Positions 1 through 7,860 of a stretch of DNA of 10,110 nucleotides are shown here, one piece after another (the stretch's first letter is position 1; every line of letters begins with the position of its first letter). The notes below the pieces were generated by a model that saw only the letters and a program-made list of their open reading frames with translations, was not told the DNA's origin and searched no databases. Source of the DNA: JAAYEB01 sp035306725 (GTDB lineage: Bacteria > Fibrobacterota > Chitinivibrionia > Chitinivibrionales > Chitinispirillaceae); assembly GCA_035306725.1 (NCBI GenBank), contig DATGNN010000176.1, forward strand, positions 1 through 10,110, given 5' to 3'. The position numbers and the translations under genes are program-made.

Positions 1-2256
1 TGCAAATGGTGCTTCAAGGTCGATCCAGCAAGCCAGAATTTTGATCTCATTCTCTGAAAGATTGACACCTTTATGGCCTTCCAGAACATTTTTTATCATC
101 CCGCTTTGTGTTGAACCGAATGACTTCGGAGGCATCTGTTCAGCCTGGGAGAAAATAGTAGCAAGACGAATAGCTTTATTTCCGTATGAACTGCTAACCC
201 CTCTCATCAGGGACTTGTAGGATTTTGTCCAGTATTTTTTTGCACTATTATCGTATTCCATATCTCCACGCAAATCAAAACCGGATTGATGATTTGATCC
301 GTGACAACTCACACAATGCTCATCAAGAATCGGTTGGACAAATTCTCCGAAATCAAATGGTTTGTCTTCAACCCCCAAAGGTTTTTCAAGTGGCTTGGCC
401 TGGCCAGCCATTGCAATACCAGATGGTGGAATACCCTCACGTTTGTTTTCATGGCATCCGTAGCAGGAAAATGTTTCACCCGGCATAAGCGTAGCCCAAC
501 TGCGCATACTTGAAATACAACATCCATTTGAATCAAGCACCTGCAAATAAACAGGCCTTCTCGCCGGTACTTTGAATGCGGCAGAACCATCCTCATAAAT
601 TTTTGCTTCACCCAAAACCTCCTTTGCATCCCATGAACCACCATAAATAGCAACAGGGCAAAGAGTTGGAGCACTAAAGATAACTCCTCTTGGAGCAGAA
701 CCAGAAACCTGACCGAGTCCCTGAGATTGATCGCACGATCCCGCAACACGATAATTAAGTGCAATGACACGGATTGACTTGGCTACGCCACTTTCTTTAT
801 CAATGCCTTTCATGCCTTCACCATAATAGACATCCTGCATAGTAAAGATTCCCATGCTGTCGTTGTAATTTGCCTGTTCCACAATTGGAAATGGGTCAGA
901 TCCCCAGATATCTTTCCAGGGTGCAACCACAACAGGATGATGCAAAGACCCGTCTCCCCAGGCAAGAAGCTCCCTGCTGTTTCCATCAACATGCTTTAAA
1001 TAGATCCTGTACTTTTTCGTGCTTATACCTCCAAAAATACTCTCCTGTCCTTCATCGCGATAGGAAACAAGATACCACTCTTCGTTAAGAGGATACGGGT
1101 ACTCTGAATTCCTATACACACCTCCCATTGCCCAGGTGTCGTTTTTATCCAAGGTTTCTGTTTTACGCGGTGGGCTTACCATCGTGATATGTTCCACACC
1201 ATTGGTATTCAAGGTATTATCAATCACGCAAACTTCACCCGCATAAGAACCATGGTGTCCACTTGCAATCGCGAAAAACTTGTTATTATTACCTGGAACA
1301 GGTCGGGCATGAATCAGGTTCATCGGCCATGTGGTCTGGTTTCCGAAAACCTCAGTCTGCTGGCAGCCATCTGGATTCATCCTGAATAATCCCATAATAT
1401 TTGCGATATCTCGATCGTTATACTCCCAGCGACAGTAAAGAACAGTACCATTGCCACACAAAGCCGGACCACATGTATGTACCTGATCGAATCCGACCTG
1501 ACGCATATATCTCCCGACGCTGTCCATAATGAACATGTTCGAAGTAGCCTGCCATCCACAATCAATCGTACCAAAACAGCGGGTGGAAGAAAACATAATA
1601 TCACCATTGGGTAGATAACATGGTTCGAAATCAGCTACAGTCAAACCGGCAGGATTTTCAGTGAGTTGTTTGATTGATCCCGGATTATCAATTTCCATTT
1701 CATAAAGCCTGTATCCTGTACCCTTACGGTTCCCAGACATTGCAAAAACAACTTTTTTACCATCAAGAGAAATACAGGGATCCTTTACACACGCATCTCT
1801 TTTTGATAAAATTTCTTCATATTGTGAATAGTAATTTTCGAATTTCTGAAGACAGAGGGCACCTTCAGCTTTAAAATTTGCATCAGTAACATCAGAGGAA
1901 CCAACATTAACCCAGAATCCTATAGCTGTGCTACCTAAATTGTGATGTCTGGCAAACATGATGGTTTCCATCTGAGGAAATTGTTTCATTCGATACACCC
2001 GTCGCCAGTGACAGGCGCTCTCGAATGAACCGTCACATTTGGCGGCATATTCTGCAGGAAGAGATGCTTTAATTTGATCTGCTGTTTCGCCCTGATCTCT
2101 CCAGTCATCAATGATTTCTCTGGGAATATTGGACGGCATTGTTTCGTCAATAGCAGCATTTATGACAGGTACCAGAAACAGACCTGTAATAATTGCAGTG
2201 AATAAAACCTTCTGCATAAAAGATGTCTTCAGATAGAAAAAATCTTTTTTATTCAT
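1..2256 (-). CDS. HzsA-related secreted di-heme protein (C-terminus runs off the window)
   Basis: The frame is open from the ATG at 2256 to base 1, giving 752 codons with no stop; the C-terminus lies outside the window. Residues 1-34 look like a signal peptide (basic start, hydrophobic stretch ending near VINA). An internal ATG at 2217 (Met14) is an alternative start, but a G-rich run precedes the upstream one. The middle (about 155-470) has the phrases of the hydrazine synthase alpha-subunit family, such as LPNGDIMFSSTRC and CRWEYNDRD, which belong to a beta-propeller. Two c-type heme motifs follow: CYGCH at 598-602 and CVSCH at 648-652, the second in the usual VQPILDEHCVSCHG setting. The end, CWIDLEAPF, matches the closing motif of the family, so few residues are missing. 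True HzsA works with HzsB and HzsC in anammox bacteria; neither is here, so the function is unknown, perhaps a periplasmic redox protein. The protein is also rich in other cysteines (e.g. FEPCY, DCGW, HTCGPALC). Confidence 0.85.
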   Translation of the reverse strand, partial: MNKKDFFYLKTSFMQKVLFTAIITGLFLVPVINAAIDETMPSNIPREIIDDWRDQGETADQIKASLPAEYAAKCDGSFESACHWRRVYRMKQFPQMETIMFARHHNLGSTAIGFWVNVGSSDVTDANFKAEGALCLQKFENYYSQYEEILSKRDACVKDPCISLDGKKVVFAMSGNRKGTGYRLYEMEIDNPGSIKQLTENPAGLTVADFEPCYLPNGDIMFSSTRCFGTIDCGWQATSNMFIMDSVGRYMRQVGFDQVHTCGPALCGNGTVLYCRWEYNDRDIANIMGLFRMNPDGCQQTEVFGNQTTWPMNLIHARPVPGNNNKFFAIASGHHGSYAGEVCVIDNTLNTNGVEHITMVSPPRKTETLDKNDTWAMGGVYRNSEYPYPLNEEWYLVSYRDEGQESIFGGISTKKYRIYLKHVDGNSRELLAWGDGSLHHPVVVAPWKDIWGSDPFPIVEQANYNDSMGIFTMQDVYYGEGMKGIDKESGVAKSIRVIALNYRVAGSCDQSQGLGQVSGSAPRGVIFSAPTLCPVAIYGGSWDAKEVLGEAKIYEDGSAAFKVPARRPVYLQVLDSNGCCISSMRSWATLMPGETFSCYGCHENKREGIPPSGIAMAGQAKPLEKPLGVEDKPFDFGEFVQPILDEHCVSCHGSNHQSGFDLRGDMEYDNSAKKYWTKSYKSLMRGVSSSYGNKAIRLATIFSQAEQMPPKSFGSTQSGMIKNVLEGHKGVNLSENEIKILACWIDLEAPFA

Positions 2257-2666
2257 TATCCCCCCCCGGGTAAGGTGATGTAAATTATTATGTATTTTCA
2301 GATATTTAAAATAAGCGATTAAATAAATCGTAATCTGTCACTTTACCTATATTTAGATATATTATATATAATATAAACAATTTGTTCTTAAATTGTTTTA
2401 TCTGGTAATATTTAGCACATGGTTTTTGTGGATCTAATATTCCACATAAAGATGCGATTTAATAAATGAATGGTATTGTTATGCCTCTATTTGCCCCGAA
2501 AAACATAACAAATTCCTGCATATACTAACCAGCAATTAAGAGAAAACGATCATCAATATTTTGCATTATCATTTTAATCCATTGCTGCATCAAGTTGGCA
2601 GCCATGTATAAAACGGCGTTATGAAACTTTAATTGTCCCATTACAATAACACCGGATCCGCTGCGA
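2257..2666. other. AT-rich intergenic spacer upstream of the HzsA-like gene
   Basis: About 410 bases without a convincing gene. Reading toward the HzsA-like start, it holds a very AT-rich block at 2345-2376 with a TATAAT on the minus strand (2361-2366), roughly 105 bases before the ATG; no good -35 box was seen. A 9-bp inverted repeat AAACAATTT (2375-2383) / AAATTGTTT (2390-2398) with a 6-base loop lies next to it and could be an operator or a weak terminator for the GH10-like gene. A second dyad is TGTGGA (2427-2432) / TCCACA (2441-2446). The near-repeat GCGATT(A/T)AATAAAT occurs at 2315-2328 and again about 140 bases further on. A G-run (2260-2270, minus sense) sits just before the ATG and may act as the ribosome binding site. 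Confidence 0.35.
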
Positions 2667-4196
2667 TCAATTAGTCGCCATAATTTTACCTGTATAAAGC
2701 GGCAACCGATCGGCTGTCTCAATCCGCACAATGCAGCAGTATGAGGAGGAAGGAGTAATCTGGTACTTTCTGTTTTTTATGCTCACCGGAGAACGGGACA
2801 ACTGCTTTCCAGACAGTGAATAGGTAGTCAGAAACAATTGTCCGTTGTATCGTAAAGGCAGCTTGACTGGTATTGCTGTTCCATTGATCATGATTTCGGT
2901 TGTTTTAATACTTGCCGATTTATATTCTACAATAAAATTTGGAAAATATCCCACTTCTATTGTTGCCGGTCCTTCACCTGGTTCAAGATAGAAAGAGTCA
3001 AGAAAACAACTGACAATTATCAGGTATTTACCCTGAAAACCATTGAAACTGAACTTACCGGATTCATCGGTATAACCACTTGCTTCGGTTTTCCACTCAG
3101 CCCGAACTTCACGCCAACGCTGACCAGCAGGGGTTTCGCTGTTCATGGAATCAACAAAGTAACTGGTAAGATTACTACGCGTCATAGAATGTTTGTACCA
3201 GTTTCCCATAATGAGACCACCAACATTGGGATTAGCAAAACAGGTACGCATCAACTCCTCTACTTTATCCGGTGCCTGATTTATATCCAAACTGAAATCA
3301 GCATCAGTCAACAATACAGGTTTTTCGAGTTGCTCTGCAAGATAGTTTATTTTGGATTCATAGGAATCTTTATCCATACTTTCACCAAAATGAACCTCAG
3401 TACCTATGATTTCAAACTTACTGCTTATTGGTTTAACCTTGTTTATATATTGGTTGACAATGGTCATATCATTGGAGTTGATCAAATTTTGGTTGCTGAT
3501 GACAAAATCGGTAACAGTGTCTATTTTGCGAGCTTCATCCAATATCCAGTTGAAAATATCCTGATCACCGCTTTTATTTTCAAGCATGCCACTGGTTGAA
3601 AATGAACCGTCCATCGCGTGGCAAATATCGCTGATGAGATCCCACTGAAGTACCTTTCCTTTGTAATGCTCCATTGCAGAACTTATACGCTCCAGCATAG
3701 CCTGCTTGAATGCAGCGTTTTCAAGATTGCGTGTCCATTCCGGAATCAGGTCTTCTCTTTCATTACAGAAAAGATTGTGACCACGGACAGCTATGTTATT
3801 TTTAAACAGCCAGTCGACAAGAAAATCCGCTTTTGAAAAATCCGGATCGCACTTTTCAGAACATTTCATTACATAATCCCACTTCATCTCATTTTCAGGA
3901 GTGCCGACATCAAAATAATCTGGAAATTTTTCTCCGTAAGAATCACCAAGGGTATCGAATGCCTCGCTACTTATCGTTCCCCCGAATACAAAATCGTTAC
4001 GTATTTGTGCAATACCGATCAAAACTTCAGAAACCGGCTGTCCATCAGAGTTAACAAGCGTTATTTCACAATCACGTTTTCTGTGGCTGTAATCATAATC
4101 TTTCGCAGATGTGTCAGCTATTATTTCCTTAAAAAAACAAGTTTGAATCAACAGCAAAACAATGCAAAAAAACTGTTTAGGTATGGTTTGAATCAT
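2667..4196 (-). CDS. Secreted GH10-like (xylanase-fold) protein with altered catalytic residues and a T9SS-like tail
   Basis: 509 residues, ATG start with GGGAG four bases upstream. A hydrophobic signal peptide covers about 8-27. A small N-terminal beta module (about 40-72) precedes a GH10 barrel recognised by TPENEMKWD (99-107), VRGHNL (137-142), QWDLISD (184-190), IIGTEVHF (263-270) and LLTDADFSL (295-303). In normal GH10 xylanases these read WDVVNE (acid/base Glu) and ITELD (nucleophile Glu); here both positions are Asp (D190, D298). The RGHxxWH Trp-His becomes Cys-Asn, the QxH Gln becomes Glu (E267), and the late WG tryptophan appears to be Met330. So the fold is clear but ordinary retaining xylanase activity is doubtful. 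A beta-sandwich follows (about 373-430), then a tail (about 437-509) with YSLSGKQL and a closing GKIM, like type IX secretion sorting domains. It could be a binding protein or a glycosidase with changed chemistry. It has its own promoter and stands 245 bases downstream of the beta-helix gene. Confidence 0.85.
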   Translation of the reverse strand: MIQTIPKQFFCIVLLLIQTCFFKEIIADTSAKDYDYSHRKRDCEITLVNSDGQPVSEVLIGIAQIRNDFVFGGTISSEAFDTLGDSYGEKFPDYFDVGTPENEMKWDYVMKCSEKCDPDFSKADFLVDWLFKNNIAVRGHNLFCNEREDLIPEWTRNLENAAFKQAMLERISSAMEHYKGKVLQWDLISDICHAMDGSFSTSGMLENKSGDQDIFNWILDEARKIDTVTDFVISNQNLINSNDMTIVNQYINKVKPISSKFEIIGTEVHFGESMDKDSYESKINYLAEQLEKPVLLTDADFSLDINQAPDKVEELMRTCFANPNVGGLIMGNWYKHSMTRSNLTSYFVDSMNSETPAGQRWREVRAEWKTEASGYTDESGKFSFNGFQGKYLIIVSCFLDSFYLEPGEGPATIEVGYFPNFIVEYKSASIKTTEIMINGTAIPVKLPLRYNGQLFLTTYSLSGKQLSRSPVSIKNRKYQITPSSSYCCIVRIETADRLPLYTGKIMATN

Positions 4197-4199
4197 ATT

Positions 4200-4204
4200 C
4201 TCCC
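4200..4204 (-). promoter_or_regulatory. Ribosome binding site of the GH10-like gene
   Basis: On the minus strand TGGGAGAAT directly precedes the ATG, which puts GGGAG three to four bases from the start. The spacing is short but the match is good, and it supports the ATG at 4196. Confidence 0.5.
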
Positions 4205-4230
4205 ATTTTTAGCCCAAATCAGACAACGGC

Positions 4231-4259
4231 TTTATATAAAGATTCAAATAATGTAACAA
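4231..4259 (-). promoter_or_regulatory. Sigma70-like promoter of the GH10-like gene
   Basis: On the minus strand TTGTTA (4254-4259) and TATAAA (4231-4236) are separated by exactly 17 bases. They match four and five of the six consensus positions. The predicted transcript start is near 4224, leaving a leader of about 28 bases that contains the GGGAG ribosome binding site. This is the best-formed promoter pair I found upstream of a protein gene here, and it suggests that the GH10-like gene is transcribed separately from the beta-helix gene before it. Evidence is by eye only. Confidence 0.5.
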
Positions 4260-4345
4260 AATGAAGATAACATCCGAGAGAACCGGAAGCAAGATCAGCG
4301 GCATAATTACCCGTTGATACATTTCACAACCAAAGTGGTTCAGTT

Positions 4346-4373
4346 TTCAATACACGGTATCACAAATATTGAA
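4346..4373. repeat. Inverted repeat between the beta-helix and GH10-like genes
   Basis: TTCAATA (4346-4352) and TATTGAA (4367-4373) form a 7-bp perfect dyad with a 14-base loop, about 70 bases beyond the stop of the beta-helix gene. There is no T-run after it on the minus strand, so it is at best a weak terminator; an operator or chance AT-rich dyad is as likely. Confidence 0.25.
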
Positions 4374-4441
4374 TCACCCACTTTATTATTTGGAAAACTA
4401 TTGTAATTAATTCATAATCAGTCGTTTACTCCTTGCAAATA

Positions 4442-6208
4442 TCAGGGAATTAAAATCCTGTGATGAATAATTCCATGCCTGTGTTTGATCTGTAAAAGAT
4501 AAAGTCCGGGGCAAACATCCCGATCGAAAAAAAGTTCGTATTTTGAATCTCTTTTATCAGGAATGATCCATCTATTAATAATTCTCCCAGTTATATCCAG
4601 AAGATTAACAGTTTCTGCTTCTTTTTGGGAAAACAATCGTATTCTGCCTGAACCGGTATTTAAATTGTAAATAACAGAACGATTCTTATTAGATGTTAAT
4701 TTGGTTTTCTTTTCTGAAATATTTGTAATTACCTTTCCACTATTCCACCTGATCTGTGCCGGAATAACATTTACAGCAATAGAAGATCCTGTTGAAGGCC
4801 AGCTCAGATTGCCATAAAAAGAGGGAACGGAATCCAGATAAAACGACTCCGGGATTTGGTATGTCAATCTACTATCCCAAATAAACTCATCCTTAATCTT
4901 TTCTCCATGCCTTAGTGTACCAACCGATGTACCGTCATCCCCCCAGGAATAAAATGTATTTCCAATCAAGTTTTGATAATCACTATGGTCATTTAGAAAC
5001 ACCCCCTCCCCTTCAATGAGATTTCTTAAAAAAGTGTTACCCGGCCCCATAGGTCCCCAGTGATCACTAATTCCAATTTCCTGAACAATATTCCCTTCAA
5101 ACAGATTCATTCGTGCATAGTGGCCATGAAGAGAAATATCGGGCGGATTCCATACATCATTAAGATTCTCCTTACTCTCACCCTGGACTGGATTAATTGA
5201 ATAGTTGTAACCAAAAACGCAACCTGCAGCTCCTAAATGTACCATCATCGAATGTCGTAAAGAATCAAAAATGTTATTCTCGCATAACCCATCTGTTGCA
5301 TGAAAACCAAATTCAACTCCATACCCACATCCACCTCCACCGTATGAAAATGAATTATGAAAATAACTGTCACGATATTCACACCCCAGAGTGGTAGAAT
5401 TGTTTACATGAGCTTTATATGTGTTTTTACTTTCTATTTCTTTTATCCAGCAATAAGCAGCATTCTTGAACTGAAATGTACTGTTCCCGCTTTTCAATCT
5501 TTCAATGTAGAACTTTTCAAAACCTACTTCGGTTACAAATTTCTGTGGCCGAATGACAGGCAACAAATCTTTTCTGAATCCATGGTGAATCCGGTTTTGA
5601 AAATAGATAGTATCCTTATCAATATTTACGATTTCAAATAATTGTCCGACTGCATTTTGGGCCCAGTCTGTTACCCATTCCGGATCTGTATACATGAGAG
5701 CAGAATCGTTGTTCTGTTGAACCTCTGCAAACTCTCCGGCATGAAATTTACTTCCATCCTCTACTACTACTGAAAATGAGCCTTTGTCATATCCGCTAAT
5801 AAGATTCTGCCATTCTCCTCTTTTATAAGTAATGACATCAAAACACAGATCTTCATGATTGCATAGAATTTTGGTTTTATTATAGCCGTCACCTCGAAAA
5901 ACAACTTTACTCTTCCCTGTTTCAATTTTACCAGTTAATAAATATGTTCCTTCAGGAAAGTAAACAACACCACCCTCATCCGGAACAGAATTTATTGCAG
6001 CAATAACGGCATTTTTACAATCCGATACTCCCTTGTTGTCGGCACCATAATTCAACACATTTTTAACCGGCGCAGATATAAATGGGACGCCTCCGGGTAT
6101 TCCCGGATTCCACTCTGTAATCCTTTCATGAATTTCCAATTCACAATTTGCTATACGTATAAAAATTACGAGATTTAAAAATGCAACTAATCTCTTATCA
6201 ATACTCAC
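4442..6208 (-). CDS. Secreted right-handed beta-helix protein, pectate-lyase superfamily, with T9SS-like tail
   Basis: 588 residues. The start is GTG at 6208, supported by AGGAG eight bases upstream; the ATG inside that leader is followed at once by a stop. Residues 6-22 are a signal-peptide-like hydrophobic run ending at Cys22, so a lipoprotein is possible but the tail argues for surface export. Residues 50-115 (VLNYGADNKGVSD, GGVVYFPEGTYLL, VFRGDGYNKT) are the typical opening of the pectate lyase 3 / GH28-related beta-helix domain. The helix continues to about 420 with ladder-like Asn and hydrophobic spacing, a striking glycine loop at 290-301 (GGGGCGYGVEFG) and RHSMMVHLGAAGCVFGYNYS further on. 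Residues about 513-588 contain LLDITGRI and CPGLYLLQIK, the pattern of type IX secretion sorting domains. Catalytic residues cannot be assigned; the likely substrate is an acidic or plant/algal polysaccharide, but this is inference. Confidence 0.85.
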   Translation of the reverse strand: MSIDKRLVAFLNLVIFIRIANCELEIHERITEWNPGIPGGVPFISAPVKNVLNYGADNKGVSDCKNAVIAAINSVPDEGGVVYFPEGTYLLTGKIETGKSKVVFRGDGYNKTKILCNHEDLCFDVITYKRGEWQNLISGYDKGSFSVVVEDGSKFHAGEFAEVQQNNDSALMYTDPEWVTDWAQNAVGQLFEIVNIDKDTIYFQNRIHHGFRKDLLPVIRPQKFVTEVGFEKFYIERLKSGNSTFQFKNAAYCWIKEIESKNTYKAHVNNSTTLGCEYRDSYFHNSFSYGGGGCGYGVEFGFHATDGLCENNIFDSLRHSMMVHLGAAGCVFGYNYSINPVQGESKENLNDVWNPPDISLHGHYARMNLFEGNIVQEIGISDHWGPMGPGNTFLRNLIEGEGVFLNDHSDYQNLIGNTFYSWGDDGTSVGTLRHGEKIKDEFIWDSRLTYQIPESFYLDSVPSFYGNLSWPSTGSSIAVNVIPAQIRWNSGKVITNISEKKTKLTSNKNRSVIYNLNTGSGRIRLFSQKEAETVNLLDITGRIINRWIIPDKRDSKYELFFDRDVCPGLYLLQIKHRHGIIHHRILIP

Positions 6209-6298
6209 CTTTACATCTCCTGTTACTGCCTTGAACCCACCTTTTCATAATCCCCCAACATCACAGGAAAAAGCTACAATAATAATTTAATTTTTCCT

Positions 6299-6311
6299 TC
6301 TGATCATCAGA
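6299..6311. promoter_or_regulatory. Candidate operator, 13-base palindrome upstream of the beta-helix gene
   Basis: TCTGATCATCAGA is a perfect dyad (6 + 1 + 6) placed about 90 bases before the GTG start. It lies immediately upstream of an AT-rich stretch that could hold a -10 box, so a protein bound here would cover the -35 region. Function is inferred only from position and symmetry. Confidence 0.25.
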
Positions 6312-6543
6312 GACCCGGCCAAAAGAAGAAAAGGAAGGGTTCCGATACCGACCATAACTGACAATTACTGCAGGTTCAGTAATTTAAGCAAATCTGTAAA
6401 AAAACATTCTGCAATTTAGTATATTATAGCTATTCTCCTTTTTCTTTAAAAATAATGGCAAATCTCTGTAGTGTCCTGTAAAAATCAGATAATTCACGAC
6501 CAGAAACGTCTTTTGAGCAATATAGGGATGATATATCACCATT

Positions 6544-6591
6544 AGTTAGCGTAAAGAAATAGTTATTATTCAGGTAATTGTTACGCTGATT
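6544..6591 (+). promoter_or_regulatory. Long-spaced dyad in the leader of GH57
   Basis: AGCGTAA (6548-6554) and TTACGCT (6581-6587) are perfect 7-base inverted copies, 33 bases centre to centre, about three helical turns. Allowing G-U pairs the arms extend outward to 11 pairs (6544-6554 with 6581-6591), so as RNA it could fold into a hairpin with a 26-base loop just ahead of the ribosome binding site. Either a paired operator or a leader structure is possible; neither is proven. Confidence 0.3.
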
Positions 6592-6621
6592 TTAACACAA
6601 TATATCAGGAGCACAAAACAC

Positions 6622-7794
6622 ATGAATACACTTATTAATCATGCACTGGTATTAAATCTTCATCAGCCCTCTGGAAATCTTGAATATCTTTTAGAAAACA
6701 AGCAGTGGGAAGCAAAAGAAATTCTATGGGCAATGGACCGTATGCCACGTTCTTTGTGGGGTTATGAGGATATCGCAAGGGTTCATCTCTCTTTATCCGG
6801 AACACTTCTTGAAACTTTGATCAACCCGGATTTTCAGGAAAAGGTTTATGGAATTACAAAAGTTGGTGATCTTTTATGGTTCCTGCAAAACACAAATCTT
6901 TTCCACATACTCGGTACTGGTTACTATCATCCTGTTTTCCCTCTTATCCCGGAAAATGACTGGAAAGAACAGTGTACCAGATGGCTCGGTATTGGGAAAC
7001 ACGTTTTCTGGCGCTCTTTTTCAGGTTTCTGGCCGCCAGAAATGGGATTTTGTATGGAAATGATTCCTCTGTTAAAAAATTTGGGTTACAGATATGTACT
7101 TGTAGACAGCAAACATATAGAACCCCTCGAAAAAATGAGTTGGGAAGAGATCCATTATCGCCCGCATTTTGCGAAATTTGGCAATGATGAAATCATAGTA
7201 ATCGTACGTGACAGAGAACTTTCTGATGCTCAGGAAGCCGGGATGGACTGGGGATGGTTTTCTTATGAAGTAAACCAACGTACGAAATTCTGCAATTTTG
7301 TACCGCTTGTAACGACTTGTACTGATGGTGAAAATGGAGGGTGGTTCAGAAATACAAACGATAAAAGTAATTTCTGGCAATACTTCTACAGAGAATTCAT
7401 GAATAAAACAAGATCTGGATTATGCAATATCAAACCTGTATTTATAGATAATTATCTGGATACTCATGGAGCACACGGATACGTGAATGTTAAAACCGGG
7501 GCATGGAATACCGGATGGCATCATGGTGAAGGGTTTGTTCAGTGGACCGGTTCACAGGAACAGAAAAATACACTTGATCGGATAAAAAAAGTGAGTGGTA
7601 AATTTCATCAATTGTCAGATTCAAATAATAAAATTGTTAAAAATGACCTCGAAGAAGCCTACTGGCGAATTTTGCGCTCAGAAACAAGCTGCAATGTTTT
7701 CTGGGGAGAAGCGTGGGTCCACAGATGCCATCAGGACCTGGATCTGGCAGAAGACATAATAGATTCTGCAATCCACAATGTCAGCATTTCCTGA
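6622..7794 (+). CDS. Glycoside hydrolase family 57 protein (alpha-glucan type)
   Basis: 390 residues with no signal peptide, so cytosolic. The start ATG has AGGAG ten bases upstream. The GH57 motifs appear in order: HQP at 14-16, LGTGYYHPVFPLIP at 97-110, GFWPPEMGF at 135-143 with E140 as the likely nucleophile, TTCTDGEN at 231-238 with D235 as the likely acid/base, and an EAYWRILRSETSCNVFWGE block near the end (345-363). The family cleaves or transfers alpha-linked glucans (amylase, pullulanase, 4-alpha-glucanotransferase, branching enzyme) by a retaining mechanism. This one is short, a bare catalytic domain, so exact specificity cannot be read from the sequence. It diverges from the secreted beta-helix gene and is the only confident plus-strand gene; a link to storage-glycogen or oligosaccharide use is an inference. 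Confidence 0.85.
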   Translation: MNTLINHALVLNLHQPSGNLEYLLENKQWEAKEILWAMDRMPRSLWGYEDIARVHLSLSGTLLETLINPDFQEKVYGITKVGDLLWFLQNTNLFHILGTGYYHPVFPLIPENDWKEQCTRWLGIGKHVFWRSFSGFWPPEMGFCMEMIPLLKNLGYRYVLVDSKHIEPLEKMSWEEIHYRPHFAKFGNDEIIVIVRDRELSDAQEAGMDWGWFSYEVNQRTKFCNFVPLVTTCTDGENGGWFRNTNDKSNFWQYFYREFMNKTRSGLCNIKPVFIDNYLDTHGAHGYVNVKTGAWNTGWHHGEGFVQWTGSQEQKNTLDRIKKVSGKFHQLSDSNNKIVKNDLEEAYWRILRSETSCNVFWGEAWVHRCHQDLDLAEDIIDSAIHNVSIS

Positions 7795-7831
7795 GCTCTT
7801 GCATTGACAAGTTTTCAGGATATATTACAGA

Positions 7832-7860
7832 AAGAATAAGATTCAATGACACTTATTCTT
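7832..7860. terminator. Hairpin between convergent GH57 and DUF6485-like genes
   Basis: AAGAATAAG (7832-7840) and CTTATTCTT (7852-7860) form a 9-bp perfect stem with an 11-base loop, 38 bases beyond the GH57 stop and about 100 bases beyond the convergent small gene. The stem is AT-rich and neither side has a clear T-run, so it is a weak bidirectional terminator candidate rather than a typical one. Confidence 0.35.

Larger units (their letters stand above)
6209..6621. other. Divergent promoter region between the beta-helix and GH57 genes
   Basis: About 410 bases with no gene. Toward the beta-helix gene (minus) there is AGGAG at 6217-6221 for the GTG start, an AT-rich TTAAATTATTATT near 6280-6292 that could hold a -10 box, and a second TATAAT on the minus strand at 6423-6428, without a good -35. 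Toward GH57 (plus) AGGAG lies at 6607-6611. A TTGTTA-17-TATATC pair (6578-6606) exists, but transcription from it would begin inside the ribosome binding site, so I do not believe it. The segment at 6470-6480 (GTAGTGTCCTG) resembles ends seen in some insertion sequences, but no partner or transposase is present. Confidence 0.35.

Noticed and set aside
2525..2731. Open minus-strand frame of 68 codons across the end of the GH10-like gene and into the spacer.
   Set aside because: It overlaps the last 65 bases of the GH10-like gene in another frame, has no ribosome binding site, and the GH10-like tail already ends as a complete sorting domain, so it is not a frameshifted continuation.
3189..3599. 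136-codon plus-strand frame opposite the GH10-like gene.
   Set aside because: Antisense shadow of a gene with recognisable GH10 motifs.
6470..6480. GTAGTGTCCTG, similar to some insertion-sequence ends.
   Set aside because: No matching inverted copy, target duplication or transposase remnant was found.
6578..6606. TTGTTA-17-TATATC promoter-like pair before GH57.
   Set aside because: Transcription would start inside or after the AGGAG site, leaving GH57 without a ribosome binding site.
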